Assembly: GCA_008694505.1 (NCBI GenBank)
Contig: VZDJ01000090.1
Coordinates: 8,115,521-8,179,520, forward strand
Direction of reading: 5' to 3'
Length of the DNA: 64,000 nt
DNA from: Cyanoderma ruficeps
Taxonomy: Eukaryota > Chordata > Aves > Passeriformes > Timaliidae
Positions within the stretch are counted from its first letter, which is position 1; every line of letters starts with the position of its first letter. Under the pieces are notes generated by a model that saw only the letters and a list, made by a program, of their open reading frames with translations, did no database searches and was not told the DNA's origin. A program made the translations under genes and the position numbers. Below are positions 40,201-55,200 of this stretch, piece by piece.

Positions 40201-43200
40201 CTGTTGATATTACCAACTGGAGAGCATGGGGCAGAAAGTAATTTTTTCTGCCTACCACTGAATTCAACTGCTCTCACATTTAATGACATAAAAATCCAGT
40301 ATTTTGGAATATAATGTAAAGGATCATTAACACCAATAAATATTTATAAGCAAATACTGAGTATGCATGTATAACTGGAAAATTTACTCCCCCATGCAGA
40401 AAAGAATAATGAAATTAATTAATTAATTAATTGTGGCTTAGAAGGGAAACAGATTTGTTCTAATAATGCAAAGCAACATTGGAAAAAATTATACCCCCCA
40501 AGCAGCCTCAGTACAGACTTTAATTGCTTGGTGTTTGCTTTTGTTAGCAAGGTTAATCTGAGTGTAACAACACTATTCTCATCCTGCTGCCTTGAAGTAG
40601 CAGAGGTTTGTTCTTTTGGTCAGTGAAAAATACTTAGCAAATGTCACTACTTGTGAAAACTGCAATTAAGCTGCTGAATGGTGCAGAACAGAACAGAACC
40701 CCATTCTGTTTTAACTGGCTCAGGTAACTGAACAGCTGCTCATAAATACATTTCAATCCAAAATAAACTGTACTAGAAACAATCACAAAGCAGTTTACCA
40801 TCTTTGGCTTGTGGGATGTAAGGTTTGGGTGAAGCTTTAGGTTTAGAAGGAACACGTTGAGTCTCCTTTGGAGCTGGAAGAGAAAATGTGGGCAATAAGT
40901 TGGTTAAATTGCACAGCAATTAGCATCTGAACACACAAGCACAGAAACCTCACACCTGCAACTGAGAATTAGGCAAGTCAGATAGTACTCTCCACGTGTT
41001 TACAACAATCTAAGCAAGAAAGTGGAATTTTAGTCATTTTTGAAGCTCAGCTTTTGTTTGTGTTTTTAAAACAAAATCTGGAACAAGCGCAAACAGGCGT
41101 AATTATGAGAAAGGTGATTCAGAGCTGCCAGCACAATTTCTTTTTTTATAAAGGAGACATTCCAGCTGTGAAGAGAGCAATACACCCAACTGTTTTGAAT
41201 GCCAAGCAAGATAATTACCTAGAAGAAAAATGAGGTTAAATGAAACAATCCTGAGGCATAAGGTGACTAGCTTCAGTGATGCTTGCTGTGATGTAAATAA
41301 AGCAAACACAACAGCTTGCCAAGGAGATAGTGTTACCTATGGGTGACCTTGGTGGTTCAGTTCTAAGTGTAATAGGTTCCGGGACTGCAACAGAAACAGT
41401 GTGACAAAGTGAGTAAGGAGCACAGTCCAAAAATTTAAAATTACTCCAGTGGTAAGTAGAAAAGCAGGTACTAACACAACAGGACAGTAATATGGATCTT
41501 CGAGCTGACTTTTAAACCGTGGGCAATTAAAATTCTTAATAATACAGGTGAAATAAGAAATAAGTAATTGGACAAACTTGATGGCAATAGAAGCAAAAAT
41601 ATTTGGATATAAATGAGTAATTCCAAGAACAAGCAAGAGAAGAGGTCAGAGTTTAACTGAGAGACAGCAAGGGGCTCTTGATATACAGAATGTCAGGAGT
41701 CCCCAAACTGAACTCGGTTACTTGAAAGTAGTGCTGACCATGAAAAAAGAATTGAATTTTTCCTCTAAAGTGAGCAATTAAGCAGAGGACTAAAAGGCTG
41801 CTATTGGTAGAGCTGCATTTATTAGTTATCTGAAAAACTTAGTTTGATAAAGCCTGTTTGTTTTTTCTCATATCCACTTACAATTTGGATCACAAAACCA
41901 ATGTATCGTGCACTTTTCCTGGTCAGAAACTTTACCAAGTGGGATAAAAAACTATGAGATGGCAGAATCTATAAAAATTTCTTGGCAATAAAGAAAATCT
42001 ATTAAAATAATGTTAATGCATAAATTCTCCTCTCTCAGGGCAGTAAAAAGCAAAGTAGTATATAACATACAGACCTAAAGATAGAATCTTTTCTATGACC
42101 CATATTCATTTATCTCTCAAAATCTGTTTTGCATCTACCAATTTTAAAAATGAGCTTCACAATAAATAACTCTACAAAACTTTGATTGCAATTGAGGGGT
42201 TTAATACTACAGTATTTATGTAATACATGTAATTAATACTGTAATAGCAAACATTTACAGTGTAATATTCAGTAGTATTAATATTGATGCAAATGAGGAA
42301 AAAATCCCCAAACAACCAGCATTAACTTCTACTGGCAGATACTCTATAGAAATACTCTATATTTGGCCAGATACTCTATAGAAATTTCAAACTAGTGACT
42401 AATTTTTCAAATGTTCTCACTATATATGCCTGTTTTGCAAAGACTGTGCTATTATTCAAGCTCATAATTTACCTCTGAAATTCAAATTCAAGATCTTTTC
42501 CTACAAAACACTAATTTCTATTTTCAGGTTGCATTTGAAAAACCAGTCAGTTCTTACAAAGAGAAAAACACCCTCCAATAATAAAAATAAATTTATATTA
42601 TTTGTTAGGTCTGCAAACTGTCTTCTGGAGCAAAATGGTTTCTTTTTGTACAAGTATTATCCCAAAAAGAAAAGAATGGCTCTTTTCCCCACCTAGAGGA
42701 AAAAAAAGTTGAAGTTTTTCTTTTCTTTACTTCTGCACTAATAGTGCCTCAAAGTACATAATTTCAAAAGAACTGCCTTATCAGATTTAGCTTGAGGTGT
42801 TTTGATCTTAGCAGATCATTTGGGCTTCAAATGTGAGGAATGTGTATTTTGGATACTGGGAAGTTTGTTTTGTGAAAACCAGCATTTAAGCTGAAAGTAG
42901 ATGTCCCAAAGAAAATCACATCCACATTCAGCAAAGAAGAAAGTAAGTCTAGGGAATGACCCTCTGTCCATATCAATGAATAACCACAGAAAAAGAAATT
43001 GTACTTTGTGTTTAATGCATGAAATATTGTTGGATATGAACAAAACAAGCAATGATTATCATTTGATGGATAATCAAAGAGCTGGATGTACTTCTGCAGC
43101 AAAATTAACTTCTCATAGTTTAGTCAAAAGCCAAAGAAAAGAGACTTAAGCAATGCTAAGAAAAGGTTGTTATGTGACATTGACCTTGACAATGTCATTA

Positions 43201-46200
43201 GAGGAGTTTTGAGTATTTCATGGTGTAGAACTTGTTGCAGTTGAAAACTATGGGTTTAAGTGATTTGTTGCTAATTGACCAAATCAAACTCATTCTATTT
43301 TATCAAATCATTTAAGTAAGGCCTAAAGCTGTCCTTGTCCTGTGAAGTATCATATATGTAGTCAGCTTCATCCAGGTTGTAAAGAGCAAAGCTAGACTGC
43401 TGAAAACATCTTGAAGCCCTTCTCAAAATACAATCTACACAATAAATGCAAAAAGTGATTCAAATTTTCCTTCAAATTAGATATAGCATTTCAGGGCTCC
43501 CTGCAAAGGAGAGACCTTTGTTCTTAGTCTGCATAAAAAATGTATATATTAAGCATATCACTTAATATATATTCCCATACTAAAAAAAGGCCATGTATTA
43601 CTTTATATAAACTGTGTTCCTCATTAAAAATAAAATTACCTTTTTTTTAAATTGAACACAAGTTTGGATGCATTACTTGAAAAAATGCAGTATTTTTGAG
43701 ACATTTGAGAATTTATCAAGCAAAACTGCTGCAGGAATTGTTTAGCAGTCTGTAGTTTTAAATGTCATTTTTAGATGATGTTATTTCTATATTCCATAAA
43801 ATCTTTATTATGGCAATAATTTTTATTCTTTCTTCTTCTAATGTGAGTGAAACTTTTAAGTAAATACATTTGAAGCAATATCCTATCTTTTAGAAGACAA
43901 CTCCATGTTAGAAACATGGAGAAATATAAAACACCAAGACTATACTTCCATTTGCTGGATTTGGACCACACACGAATAAGCAGGAAGCCTCCAGGAAATG
44001 GTGTTTTCAACTGCACATATTATCAGACCAATGAAGAGAAGAATGACTAAGGATGACTCATAATCATTACCCTCTGCAGGCTTTGGACGTTCATATCTGT
44101 AGGGACTCCTAGTAGTGACTGACACTGGAATGGTTGCTGCTGGAATAAAGAGAATTTTCTTAAGAGAAACACAGGTGCATCTCTATCTATTTTTCAACTG
44201 CTGGTACAGCTCAGTTTCTCTTGCTTCTCAGCTATAATCCACCTCTTCAACTGGAAACACTGAGTAAATGATAAATTTACTGAAATCACCCTATGTGACT
44301 TCTGCTGCTTCTGGAAAATAAAAAGCACATTTATGCTACAGGAACACACTGGGAGAGGAGCTCTCTAAAGCTTCGCCTTCCTGTTTTACTGAATTTTTAA
44401 AATCTCTTCATGGCCGTAGACCTCTGAAAAGAAACAGTTCCAGAGAAGTCTATTTTCTTTGGTAAACTTTGCCATTAGTTTTCCTGAGTTTCTCCCATAG
44501 GATAGATGTGAAAGGCTTCAGGTGTAAATGACTGTAAAGTCACAGAAAGCAAGGCTGAAGATCCCAGCAGATTATCTACTGCCACTGCACATTAGATCAT
44601 CAAGTCAACAAGCTTCCCATCTCTATCTAGACAACTTAATTGGGTTTGAAAGGCACATACTCCAAACACACTGAAAAATATAAAGAATTTTGAAGTCAAA
44701 ATTGGTAGAATTGCTTGATATTAGCATGACTTTACAAGCAGAATCCACTTTCATTCCTAAATACATCTACAATCATTGCGTAATCTTTGTGCTTATCATT
44801 CAAATTTTGCTTTGTTTACTCTATTTTGGCATTTAGCCTCTGTCCCTCCCTACAGTCTTTAATTAGCAAAGAAAGAGTGATGGATAAATATTGCACGATG
44901 TGCCTCAAATTAGATTTTTTGACATGCTAACAATTTGTCACATTGTAATTCACAAGCATATTAAGACTCACAAGGACACTTATTTGAAGGAAGTTACCTT
45001 AAAATTTTTAAGTACAATAAAATTTGAGACCTAACACTTCCAAGATTCTGTCAGTTTAAATAGAAAATGACAATCTTAATTTAAAGGCTCTATTTCCCCA
45101 CATGAAGGTTTATGGTGGTTTACCTGGGTAGATGGTGTTTAAATTTAAAAGACTGAATAATTTCAGAATTCTAAATTTTCCCTCTTTTTTTTACTGACTT
45201 TTTTATAGCTTAGACAGCTTTTATATTTTATACTACCGCCACTATTCTAAGAAGGCAAAATACTCCAAAATGAGTTCAGGACAAATAATTTGTGCATTTC
45301 AGTAAATGCCCAGAGAGGTTGTGGAGTCTCAATCCCTGGAGATATTTAAAAACTTTTCTGTAAAGAAAGTGTTGCAGTGCATTTGGGTATGCAATAGAAA
45401 ATTCACTATAATTTCCTTTTCTGAAAAATGGAGAATGTTTAGACAGAAATATTCATGCTAACAATAGTAGAAATGAGGACAATGGCTGAGCATGATCACA
45501 TTGACAACAAAACCTTATTTTTTTCATGCAAGCAACAGATTTAGTTACCCAAATACCAAGAAAGAGAATGAAACTGCAATTTTCACTAGAACATACAGTT
45601 TGATAGCTGGACAATCAGAAAATCATTTCAATATTTGGTTTTTTTAAAAATGAAGGGTTTGTTTTGGGTTTTTTTTCTTTTGCACTGCAAAAAAGGGCAA
45701 ATACTTTACCAGAAACAGCATAAAAATCATATTAATAATGAGAGTCAAAATTAATTGCTTGACCCAAAGGCAATGACTTATTAGTAAGTCATTGATTAAA
45801 TACAAATTTGGCCTATATTGTTCACTATTTTGATTCACTGTTAGGGAAAGGTGACAACCACTATCAAGACACAAGTTTCTAATTTAAACTGAACTTCCAA
45901 GGGATGCTGGAACACAGACAGGCTCCTGCTCTTTGACCATTTTGCCACCTACCCAAAAGCCAGCTTATCTCCATGTACTACATATTTTTGAGAGCTCAAA
46001 TAATATTTTCTGAACAAGAATATCATTTGTCACACCAGAATACGTGCCAGTTTCACTACCTACTTACAAGAGAACCATGAGAAGCTTCATCAAGATTAAA
46101 AAGTGTGTCTTAGGATTCCACCTGTTTGATTCATGAGACCACTACTGGGAAAGAAAAACTCAGAGGCAAGAAAGACCCAGAGGAAAAACAAATATTGAAC

Positions 46201-49200
46201 AATGCCACTTTCTTTGTAGGCATATAGAAACTTGCTGCAGAGCCACTCAGTGTGGAAACACCAGAATAAAACTTTGATCTTAGCAGTTCCAGGGTGTAAA
46301 ACAAATTTATGCAAAAGTTTCCAAATGAGTTGCCTTTTTTCTAAGCCATTTCAAAAAACAACATGCAAGACTCAGACCTATATTGAGGCATAGACATCTA
46401 CAGCAGAGACAAAAGTAATGATTCTTGTAATACAATACTGGATTGCCTACACTAAAAATCATGCAGGAGCTGTAATCAGCATAAAAAAATAATTATGCAC
46501 AGTATTCCGAGACAATTCCAAGTTGTAAGTGCCATTCTTTTAACAAGTTTCACAGGGAATAATTTGGTCTGAAGAGAGTTAATTTCTTTTTATGAGCAAA
46601 AAATAATTTGCAGGGAATCTGGAAAGAATTTAATAAAATCCTCTGATCTCTTCCAGAATTGAGTAATATATTCTTACAGTAAACAATTATGCAATTTCAA
46701 GCTTTCTAATTTCATTATAAACCATGTAACGCTAGAAATATTTTTACAACTGTATTTATTTATTCTTCAGGCCCAGAAAATGCCAGGTGTGTTTTATTCT
46801 CTGCCATACATCATAGACCAAATTCAACCTCAGTGTGAATGTGCTATTTCATTTGGGAACATAAAATATGTCTTTACTGAATTCCAGAACCAAATTCCAC
46901 TCTTACTTCCCCAGTTTTAGGTAAGTCTACATATGCACTAATGATCACTGAATCAATACAAATCCTATGGTTCTATGTAAGATGCTATCATCAGCAAAAC
47001 AGTAGAACTTGTGTTTTCTGGACCGTATGCTGAACTACGTTGGAAAACTTGTTATTTCAAAATGAAAAGCAGGAAAACAATTTGCTTCGATGTCAGGCTG
47101 CATGAGTTGGTGACTTCGGATACAAAAGTTAAAAGTTTTCATGCTTAGCTTTTGTGGGTTCCAATACAAAAATATTACTCCTCAACGAGGAATTCCTCAC
47201 CTTTCTGATGATTAAGTGCCAAACTTCACATTCACACAGAAGAAATTCAAGCTAACATGCAGTACTTAAGTGATACACTACAACAAATGCTCGCTATGGA
47301 AATTAGTTACCGGGTTTAGTTCGTGGCTTTTGGGGTCTGGCAGATGGTCTAGGCTTAGATGCAGAAGTAGTGAGTTTTGCTTCTTTAGGAGCTGAAAGAA
47401 ATATACTGGATTATAAATTTATGCTTTCCACTGTATCACAAAAAAATCAAATGAGGCAATGAATGGCTACTGGAAACAAAAGCAAATGGTAGAATCAGAT
47501 ATGCCAAGAAGGCTTCTCAAAAATCTTCCTAAAAATTTACTACTCCAGCAAAATCCCTGTTTGTTCTTCACTGTAAAAATGAGTAATTGCATTTAAATAT
47601 GCAATTGAAGTTTGCAGTCACATCCAAATATTCCTCTCATTAAGTTAGCAAATTCATTTTTGCAAGATACCTAAGAGATAAAACAATAATGATTTTTATC
47701 CTTTTGAATTCCAGGTCAATTTTAAGCCATAAGAAGACATATATAGACAAAATATACAGAAATGTCCTCAATTTTTGGCACAGTAAAGAAATTACTGACA
47801 AACAGCTGGAAGAACATGGAATCAATTAAAAAATAATGGAACTGCTTCGTAACTGCAGTCATTGAATTCTGCTAATAGAATAAAAGTAGCTAAAATAAGT
47901 AGAATAATTTAAGTAGAGTAGCAGTATCATATAAATGGTAAAAATTAAGAACAATGAGTCCTAGAAACCCTTTTTCCACCAAACATCCATGGGTTGAAAC
48001 TGTAATTGGCTAATCTGCCTGTTAGTCTGACTTCAGATAAAGTGTAGACTCGGTTTCAGGCAGAGGTAAGTGACTTTGTACATTTTTAAAAAGCAGTGCT
48101 ATGAGACTGCTTTCCAATAAAATGTTTCATAGCAATTGGCACAGCAGAAAAATGCTTGATGTCTACAAAAAAGAGCAGAGAGGAGTGATCCATGAAGTGA
48201 TCAAGAGGTGTTTTTCAAGCCAAAATGACATTCAGAAGGATTCATAAAACAGTGGAATGAACATATTAACCTAGTACCACAGGAATCCTTCACTGAGAGT
48301 TCTGGGATGAACATCCACAATACCACCTTTACACTTGACATTTCCATTGTATTTCCAACCAGTTTTCTGAACAAAGAATGTGGGGGTAGAAAAGCTCTTA
48401 GTGAAATGGAAGCTAAAAAATTTTACTCTACCATGGAACTAGCAAAGCTGCATTTAAAAAATGGTTTATTTTTCTGCTAAGTTTAGAAAACCATTTCCGA
48501 ATGCTTAACTCCTAACTTTCTTCTTCTTTCAGAGAAATGGATTAAATACAGCAAAAGCTGTGAGATAGAGTAATAGTGTACAAACTGTGGCTTGGACTGC
48601 AAAGAAGAGTGGCCAACAGCTACAGAAACATGTGTTACCTAGGGTTGCTTTTGGTGGTTCAACAGTCTGAGGAGTTTTAGGCTTCAAAAGTGGTGGTTTA
48701 GGGGCTAGAAAAGAAAAATTCAAGTGTATTCAAACTGGTCAATAGATGTATCAACCCAAAACCAAAAGTGCTATCATTCCAATAGTTCAGGGAAGTTGTT
48801 TTTTACACAGTCTAGATAGGCCTTACTCCTGGCTGTAACACCCTACACTCCTTTTAGCTTTGTTTCCTATGAAATTGCACACTGAATGATTGTGTGAGAG
48901 TCTGCTTCTAGGGCTTCTTCCCCATATTTATCTCCTCAAGACATTTTTAATCCTGTATTTGATTCAGTTGGCAAATAAATTTCTCATCTGTTAAGGGAGA
49001 ATAGTGAGAAAGGAGAGAAGAGGAAGGAAAGAATGTAGTCTGTAATGAGCACCAGAGAATCTACATAGAAGGAAACTCTAAAGGCTAAAGTTTTGCTGAA
49101 AATCCTAAATCAGTACCTGCAGTTAATTGTAAGAGAGGTATAATTTTTTACTGATCTGTCTGTTTATAAGACATGAGAACAGAAACATTTTAGGTCTCAA

Positions 49201-52200
49201 ATAATCCACAGCATAATATTTATTGATCCAGTACCTAAATCACTAAAGGAGGTAAAGTAGTTTCCCTTAATCCCAAATCCTAAGAAAATTAGTAGAGGTC
49301 TGATTTTTTGATCAAAAGGCAGAAAATACAGGACACAATGATCATGTTCCTATGGTATTAGCAAAGATGTCATCTTTGCCATAGTACATCTGTGTGAAAA
49401 TGGGAGATGAGGAGCGGCAAAAGAGATTATAAAAATAATAATCATATTTACTGCTTATACAAGTGTTATATAAAACAGTCTTGTGCCACCCAGAAAATAC
49501 TTTTCCATTCCAGTCCTTTAAAAAGTTTACAACACTAGAGAACTGGTTTATATTTTTATCACTGGACCAAGTGCATAAAACTGATGAGCTTAACTCTCAT
49601 TAAGTTAATGAGAGTTAATGACCAATTTGAGAATGATGAGTTAGTCGGGATGCTCATGTATTGCATAGACCCTGTCCTTTTTAGGAAGTTTTGCTTAGAT
49701 ATTTTTGGAGAACATATCTCTCTGCATACCAACTTATGAAATTGTTGTGCACAATTACCAGGTTTCACATGTTGCACTTCTGGCGTAGCAGATGGTTTCG
49801 GTTTAGAAGGAATAAGTGGTATTTCTTTTGGAGCTGAAAGAAAGAGCTCAATTTGCAATGAAAAATTGTTTAACAAGCATTTCCTGCAACAAACAGCACA
49901 TGTCACAAGTTTATCTTGAAGGCAACTTGGTATGGAGTGTCAAAGCCAGCTGATGAAATCAGATTTTGAAGTGTGGAATGGAGATGATACTGAAATGCTG
50001 TTTGTTGATCAGAAATAAGATTCTGTGAGTCCAAAACAATTAAAATTTCCATTTTGAAAGCTTTACATACCAGAGACAATCAGTACATGCGTGTCCATTG
50101 GGAGTAACAGAGATAGCAGACTAATAAAAGGATGATGGTGTTTTGTCATGCAAGAGACAAGTTTTACTTCTCTGAGACAGTAAATCAACCCAGAACCTTG
50201 TTCTCATACGCAGGTATGTCAAGAACAATCAATATAAAGATGATGGAAGAATAAGACACACTAACCAGGAAAAAGAGTGATTATGGATGTGAAATGATAT
50301 GTGGAAGGAATGCATTCATATGGGATGGAGTGCTCAAAACAAACACAGAGTTTTTCACCGAGTGAAAACAACATTACCTAATGTTACCCTTGGCCATTGA
50401 AAAGGACGGGAAGTTTTAGGTGTGAAAGATTCCAGAATGGGTTCACTTCTTGCTGCTGGAAGAAATGATGACAGTCATAAGAGAGCTAAGAGCTAATGGA
50501 AGAAACTCTTCCTTCATGAGCAAAATTAAATTTGTTTTAACAAGAACAATGACCATTTCACTAATGCTTGGACATTTATCAGTTTATTATACATTAGGGA
50601 GAAATTCAGAGTTGCACAGAACTTCAGTGACTATAAATCAGCACATCTGTGATGCGCAAAAATTCTGGATATTTATTTCCTTCTCCCTTCGCTGCAACTG
50701 GTCTGGATCTCAACCACTGCCAAGTAAGATTTTAAATAGAGCTTTTGAACATTTTGAGTTTTGGGCCAATACTTAGGGGAGATGGTACTGTGTACAGTGT
50801 AGATATTTAATGAAGAGGACATGTTGAACAATCAATTAGTCACATATTAAAACATATAAAATCTGGAATAGAAACCTGACAACAGATCCAGCTGTGGTTT
50901 CAGTCCAAAACCACTGAGTGTCTGTAACTGTTAACCAATTTCATGCTGTTAAGGATGCACTAATGTTAACATTTTAGTGATGCTACAACAATAAAATGCA
51001 ACCTACAGTTCCCATCAGTCCTTTCATGAGAACTACTCTACAAATACTGTTTTCTCAATTATCTGTGTGGCACGTTTTTCAACAGACTGAACCACGTGAC
51101 TGTGAGTTGCCATGTGCATTATAACTGTGAGAAAACACCAGTTCAACCATTAGCAGCAACATAAATTCACAATCAGCTGTTAGGGACTAATCCAAATGTG
51201 CACTGAAAATAAGACCCGTGTATTAATTTAAGTTTAATTTTAGAGCATGGCTTGAGCTATTGAATTGAGAACTAGGTAGAGATTATTGTACCTGGTCCAG
51301 CTTCTGCTATTTCAGGCTTACTAGGTGCCACGGGACTTGAAAGAACAGGCTGAATACCACTGAAAACTATAAAAAAACCACGTCACATTATCTATGATTG
51401 TTAATTTTAAACACAGGTTTTTTCCAGTCATAGAAAAACAACCAAAAAAATGTGATATGCTATAGCACACCTAATTTGCACTTCTCCATAAGCACACCTC
51501 ACCTCAGGAGTGGAGCAGTATTGGTTTGGAGTGTGAGATGAAGGTAGTGCTTGAAGTGAGAACTAAAACTAAATTGTCATCCAACCAAAGCTAATATTGC
51601 TTTGGATCACGTGGTCCATGTAGCTTAAAGTGGACCCAGAAAATACAAAGATAAAAAACTACTAATACCACAATTATAAAGTATTCAATCCACCCCCCAA
51701 CCCAGTTGAAAAAACTAAAAAGTGCTGCAAGTTTATTCCCTTGAAAAAAGCACCTGCCTTAGTTCTCTTCAGTGCTTTGGTTTGTGTCAATATTTTTAGT
51801 AAATTTTAAGGTCAAATAATCTGTCATACACACATGAAAAACAAGGGTAAAGTTAAAAAAAAAATCAATAAACAGCAAAAAAATAGTAAGAAAGGAGCTT
51901 CCTATGCTGGCAAGACAATATTTGGTATGAAAACATGTTCTAACTGATCATATAACAATTAGGCTTGTAAGAAAACACGTAATTTTTGAATTCTTATTAA
52001 GATTTAGTCAGTAGTAGTATTAAACCTAGCTTAGTAGTATTAAACCAGGTATACTTCATGTAAGTATTTCTCAAAATAGCCTTAGAAGCTTTTTGAGAAA
52101 TGAACATGAGATCAGAAACACTACCAGGTGAGTTTCTCAGCAAAAAGCACAAGTTGTCCTGTAAAAAAGGATGCTTTCAATGATCATGACACACACAGGA

Positions 52201-55200
52201 GACAACGTGGAAGAAGATCAAAATATCTAGGATTAATAAAATTTCAGCAATGGCTGTCCAAACACTGAAAGGGGTTTAACTGAAAAGCTGATGCATTACT
52301 ATTACCCGCAGTTGTTGGTAGCACATGAGGTGTTCTGGAAAGTGGAGGCATAGATTTTTCCAGGTCAGCTGAACTTGTAACTGTGGAAAAATGTAAATAT
52401 CCCTGAGACAGATTCATATTGATGCAGACAGCAAGAGGGGGGAAAAAATCAGAAAAAGAAAGATAGCTTTACATTGCTTTGCAAGATGTCAACACCACTA
52501 CAACAGAACTTCATAAATTTCCAGCTTTGAAAGAAAGTAACAAAACTTCAAAGTTTTGATGATGTCACATGCACCTAATAGACACACCCTGACAGGAACT
52601 TCAGTCCCCCTAAAAGCAGATTTGTCAACAGGAGTCAGTTGATCTGTGCCCATTTAACAAGAAAACACCTGTGCTTTTGACTTCACCTGCACCTATAGAA
52701 AGAGACCTATGTACTTCAAATGCATGCAAATACGAATTTGTACAGTCAGTTATTTCTATTGCCAAAGCTTTGCATGCTCCAATATAGCAAAAGCCAGTAT
52801 TTTGACTTATGGGTTTCAACATACTATACATCATGTAATTTGTCACTTGTGGTATTTTATCTAATTGACATAATATAAATTAACACAACTTCTGTGATAT
52901 ATTGAAGAGACAGACTGAGGTAGAAAATCTAACACAAAACTGTTGAAATATTGACTGCCAGGTTTAGGATAATTTTCTTTCTTATCTCTTGCACATTCAT
53001 ACCTTTGAATGAATACAAATATGTTATTGAATACCTATGGCCCCAGCCATAAAAGTTTTAAGGTGTAATAGTAACATAACCTGAAAAAAAATTCTTATGA
53101 ATAGAGAAAACGGCAAAATAATGTGTATGATACGGTTAACAGAAAATCCCCTGTGGTGAAATGCCCCAGTCAAGAATATAATCTTTATAAGTGATAATGA
53201 ACCCATCTAGCTATTGGTACTAATCTATTCAACATCTTAAAACCACATTAATTATTAATTAATTCCTGTGGTTTCATTTGTACTTGATCCTATACCACAA
53301 ACTATCACCATGTAATTATAGAGCCTATCAGACACTGCAAACAAAAATCTGCTTCAGACACCAATCAGAGCAAACAGCCAGTTACTGTAACATTCTTGAT
53401 GCAAAACCAAATACTAAGCAATGGAAGTATCATAAATACAATTTACCAGTCTCTGTTTTTGATATTTCTGCAGATGCAGAAGTTTGGGACAGGAAACTAA
53501 TATGATTAGAGTCCAGTGAAGCTGGTAAAGAAAAAAAAACAAACAAAACAAAATAATTTTTGCCATCATCTGAACATACAGACTGAACAGGTTTCAAGAT
53601 ATTACTAAGAAACTAGGGATTCAGGAAAGGAAAACATCTCAAATGAACATGCCATAGATTTCCATGTGTAAATGTGTGAAAATGCACTGATGATGAAAAT
53701 GAAGAAGCTGCTAGAAGAAATATTGAAAAAGAGATCACATTACAAGAGAAGTGGAATTGCCATAGTCACTGCTGGAACTAAATATGGTTTTGCACATATG
53801 GTCCCTTTCATCTCTACACTTAAACTTTACTGAAATCTAGGCCCAAGAGAAGGAGCAGGTTGGCTAAGAGCACAACAATATCCCTTGGGACAATTCCAGT
53901 CTCACATCACTACCACAACAGCAAGAAATATCATGATTTCCAGAGGCAGCTGGTGTCTCAAACTGTGAAGAAACATCCTATGATCCATGAAAAGCTGAAA
54001 TGAGGTTATGATCTTAAAACCCTAACATGGTCGCAAAAGCAGCAGCAGTGAAGAGCATTCCAGTTCCAGGTGATGGCAATGGAAAGGCGTGTCCTCTTGT
54101 GCCAGCCCAGCTGGGTTTGCCTCTCAGAAACACTGTTGTGTTTGAATGCATCAGACAAAGCAAGAGACACTACCCAAACACAAAGAAGCAAGGGAATGGA
54201 GATGAAGGCCAGGTGCAACAACGGGGTCTCCCTGCAGAATGTCACATGCTTCCTGCAGAAAATGCTCATCAGCCATGGGAAAAGTGTGGGATCAAACAAC
54301 AGAATTGCAGAACCAGTGTGGCGAGTGCTTCGGCAAGCCAAGCTGCACCAACAAGTCTTCATCTTCTGCATGGAAGATGACAATGATGCCAGGTGGTTTG
54401 GGGTGGGAGGTGTGATGGGATGTGAAAGAGATGGGAGACAATGGGAAAAGAAGGCTGCTGCTAGTTACCCATCACAGCTGGTTGAGTTGCCAGGGAGGAA
54501 GGAGTGGTGGGCTTCGGCGGCCTTGGTCTTCGAGGAGCTAAGATCAAACACAGAAACCACCTTCAGAGCCTCACACAGGCTGCTGTCACACAGGTCACAT
54601 CAGGACAGAGGTACAAAGAAGGGGACGTGGCCCTGCTTGGGCCAGGTTACCCTGGCACAACTTCACTCCCCGTGGTGGCCCAAAGCTGCCTTTCCACTGG
54701 CACTGGCAGCCAAGGCATGAGAGGAAACCTAGAAATGGTTCCCCAGGACATTCACAGGCACAATAATTTTTAGTAAGGAGCCATAAGGAGCCAGCCACAT
54801 CACTGACCCACTCTTTGGGACACCAGCACACCTGAACAGGCTCATCACTGCAGAGAAGAGCATGGCCAAAGGAAGCAGGGAAGGAGGGAATTGCTGGCTA
54901 TTTACCCTTCCTTGTGGTTTCCCGTGAAGCAGACAAGGTGGATTCCAGCTCTGGTCTCTTGGTTGCTACGGTCAGACACAGAAATGATCTTGAGATAGCC
55001 ACTCAGCCCTGCCACAGCAGTACAAGCAGCACCAGCTCACAATGCCCTAAATGTCTGTATTTAGGGCCACATGTGCCCTTTCCTGCCAGTACCCTGTGAC
55101 TCAAACCCGCAGTCAAGTATCTTGTCGTGGTTGCAACAGACACAACACTCCCTGAGCCTCAGTGGCTAAATGGGTCTGCATCAGCAGAATAATGCTGAAA

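Larger units (their letters stand above)
26670..41336. other. Introns of the 3' half of the exon array
   Basis: Mostly 0.3-1.7 kb. Class-T to class-A introns cluster at 460-640 bp; the one between 33,410 and 31,777 is longer and has the SINE, and the 37,112-38,618 intron has the solo LTR. One relic exon at 35,059. A single N at 39,860. Otherwise nothing seen. Confidence 0.75.
41385..53446. other. Introns of the 5' half of the exon array
   Basis: 0.8-3.2 kb each. They hold the decayed exon at 42,782, a CR1 scrap at 45,308, the AT hairpin at 43,543, the hairpin at 49,590 and the direct repeats listed. Nothing else recognised. Confidence 0.7.

Noticed and set aside
45121..45150. Small exon candidate CACCATCTACCCAG before gtaaac (minus)
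   Set aside because: The frame from the nearest acceptor stops at once; no clear similarity to either repeat class.
54070..54720. 216-codon open frame on the plus strand
   Set aside because: It overlaps a confirmed minus-strand ABI3BP exon and other open frames; no recognised protein.
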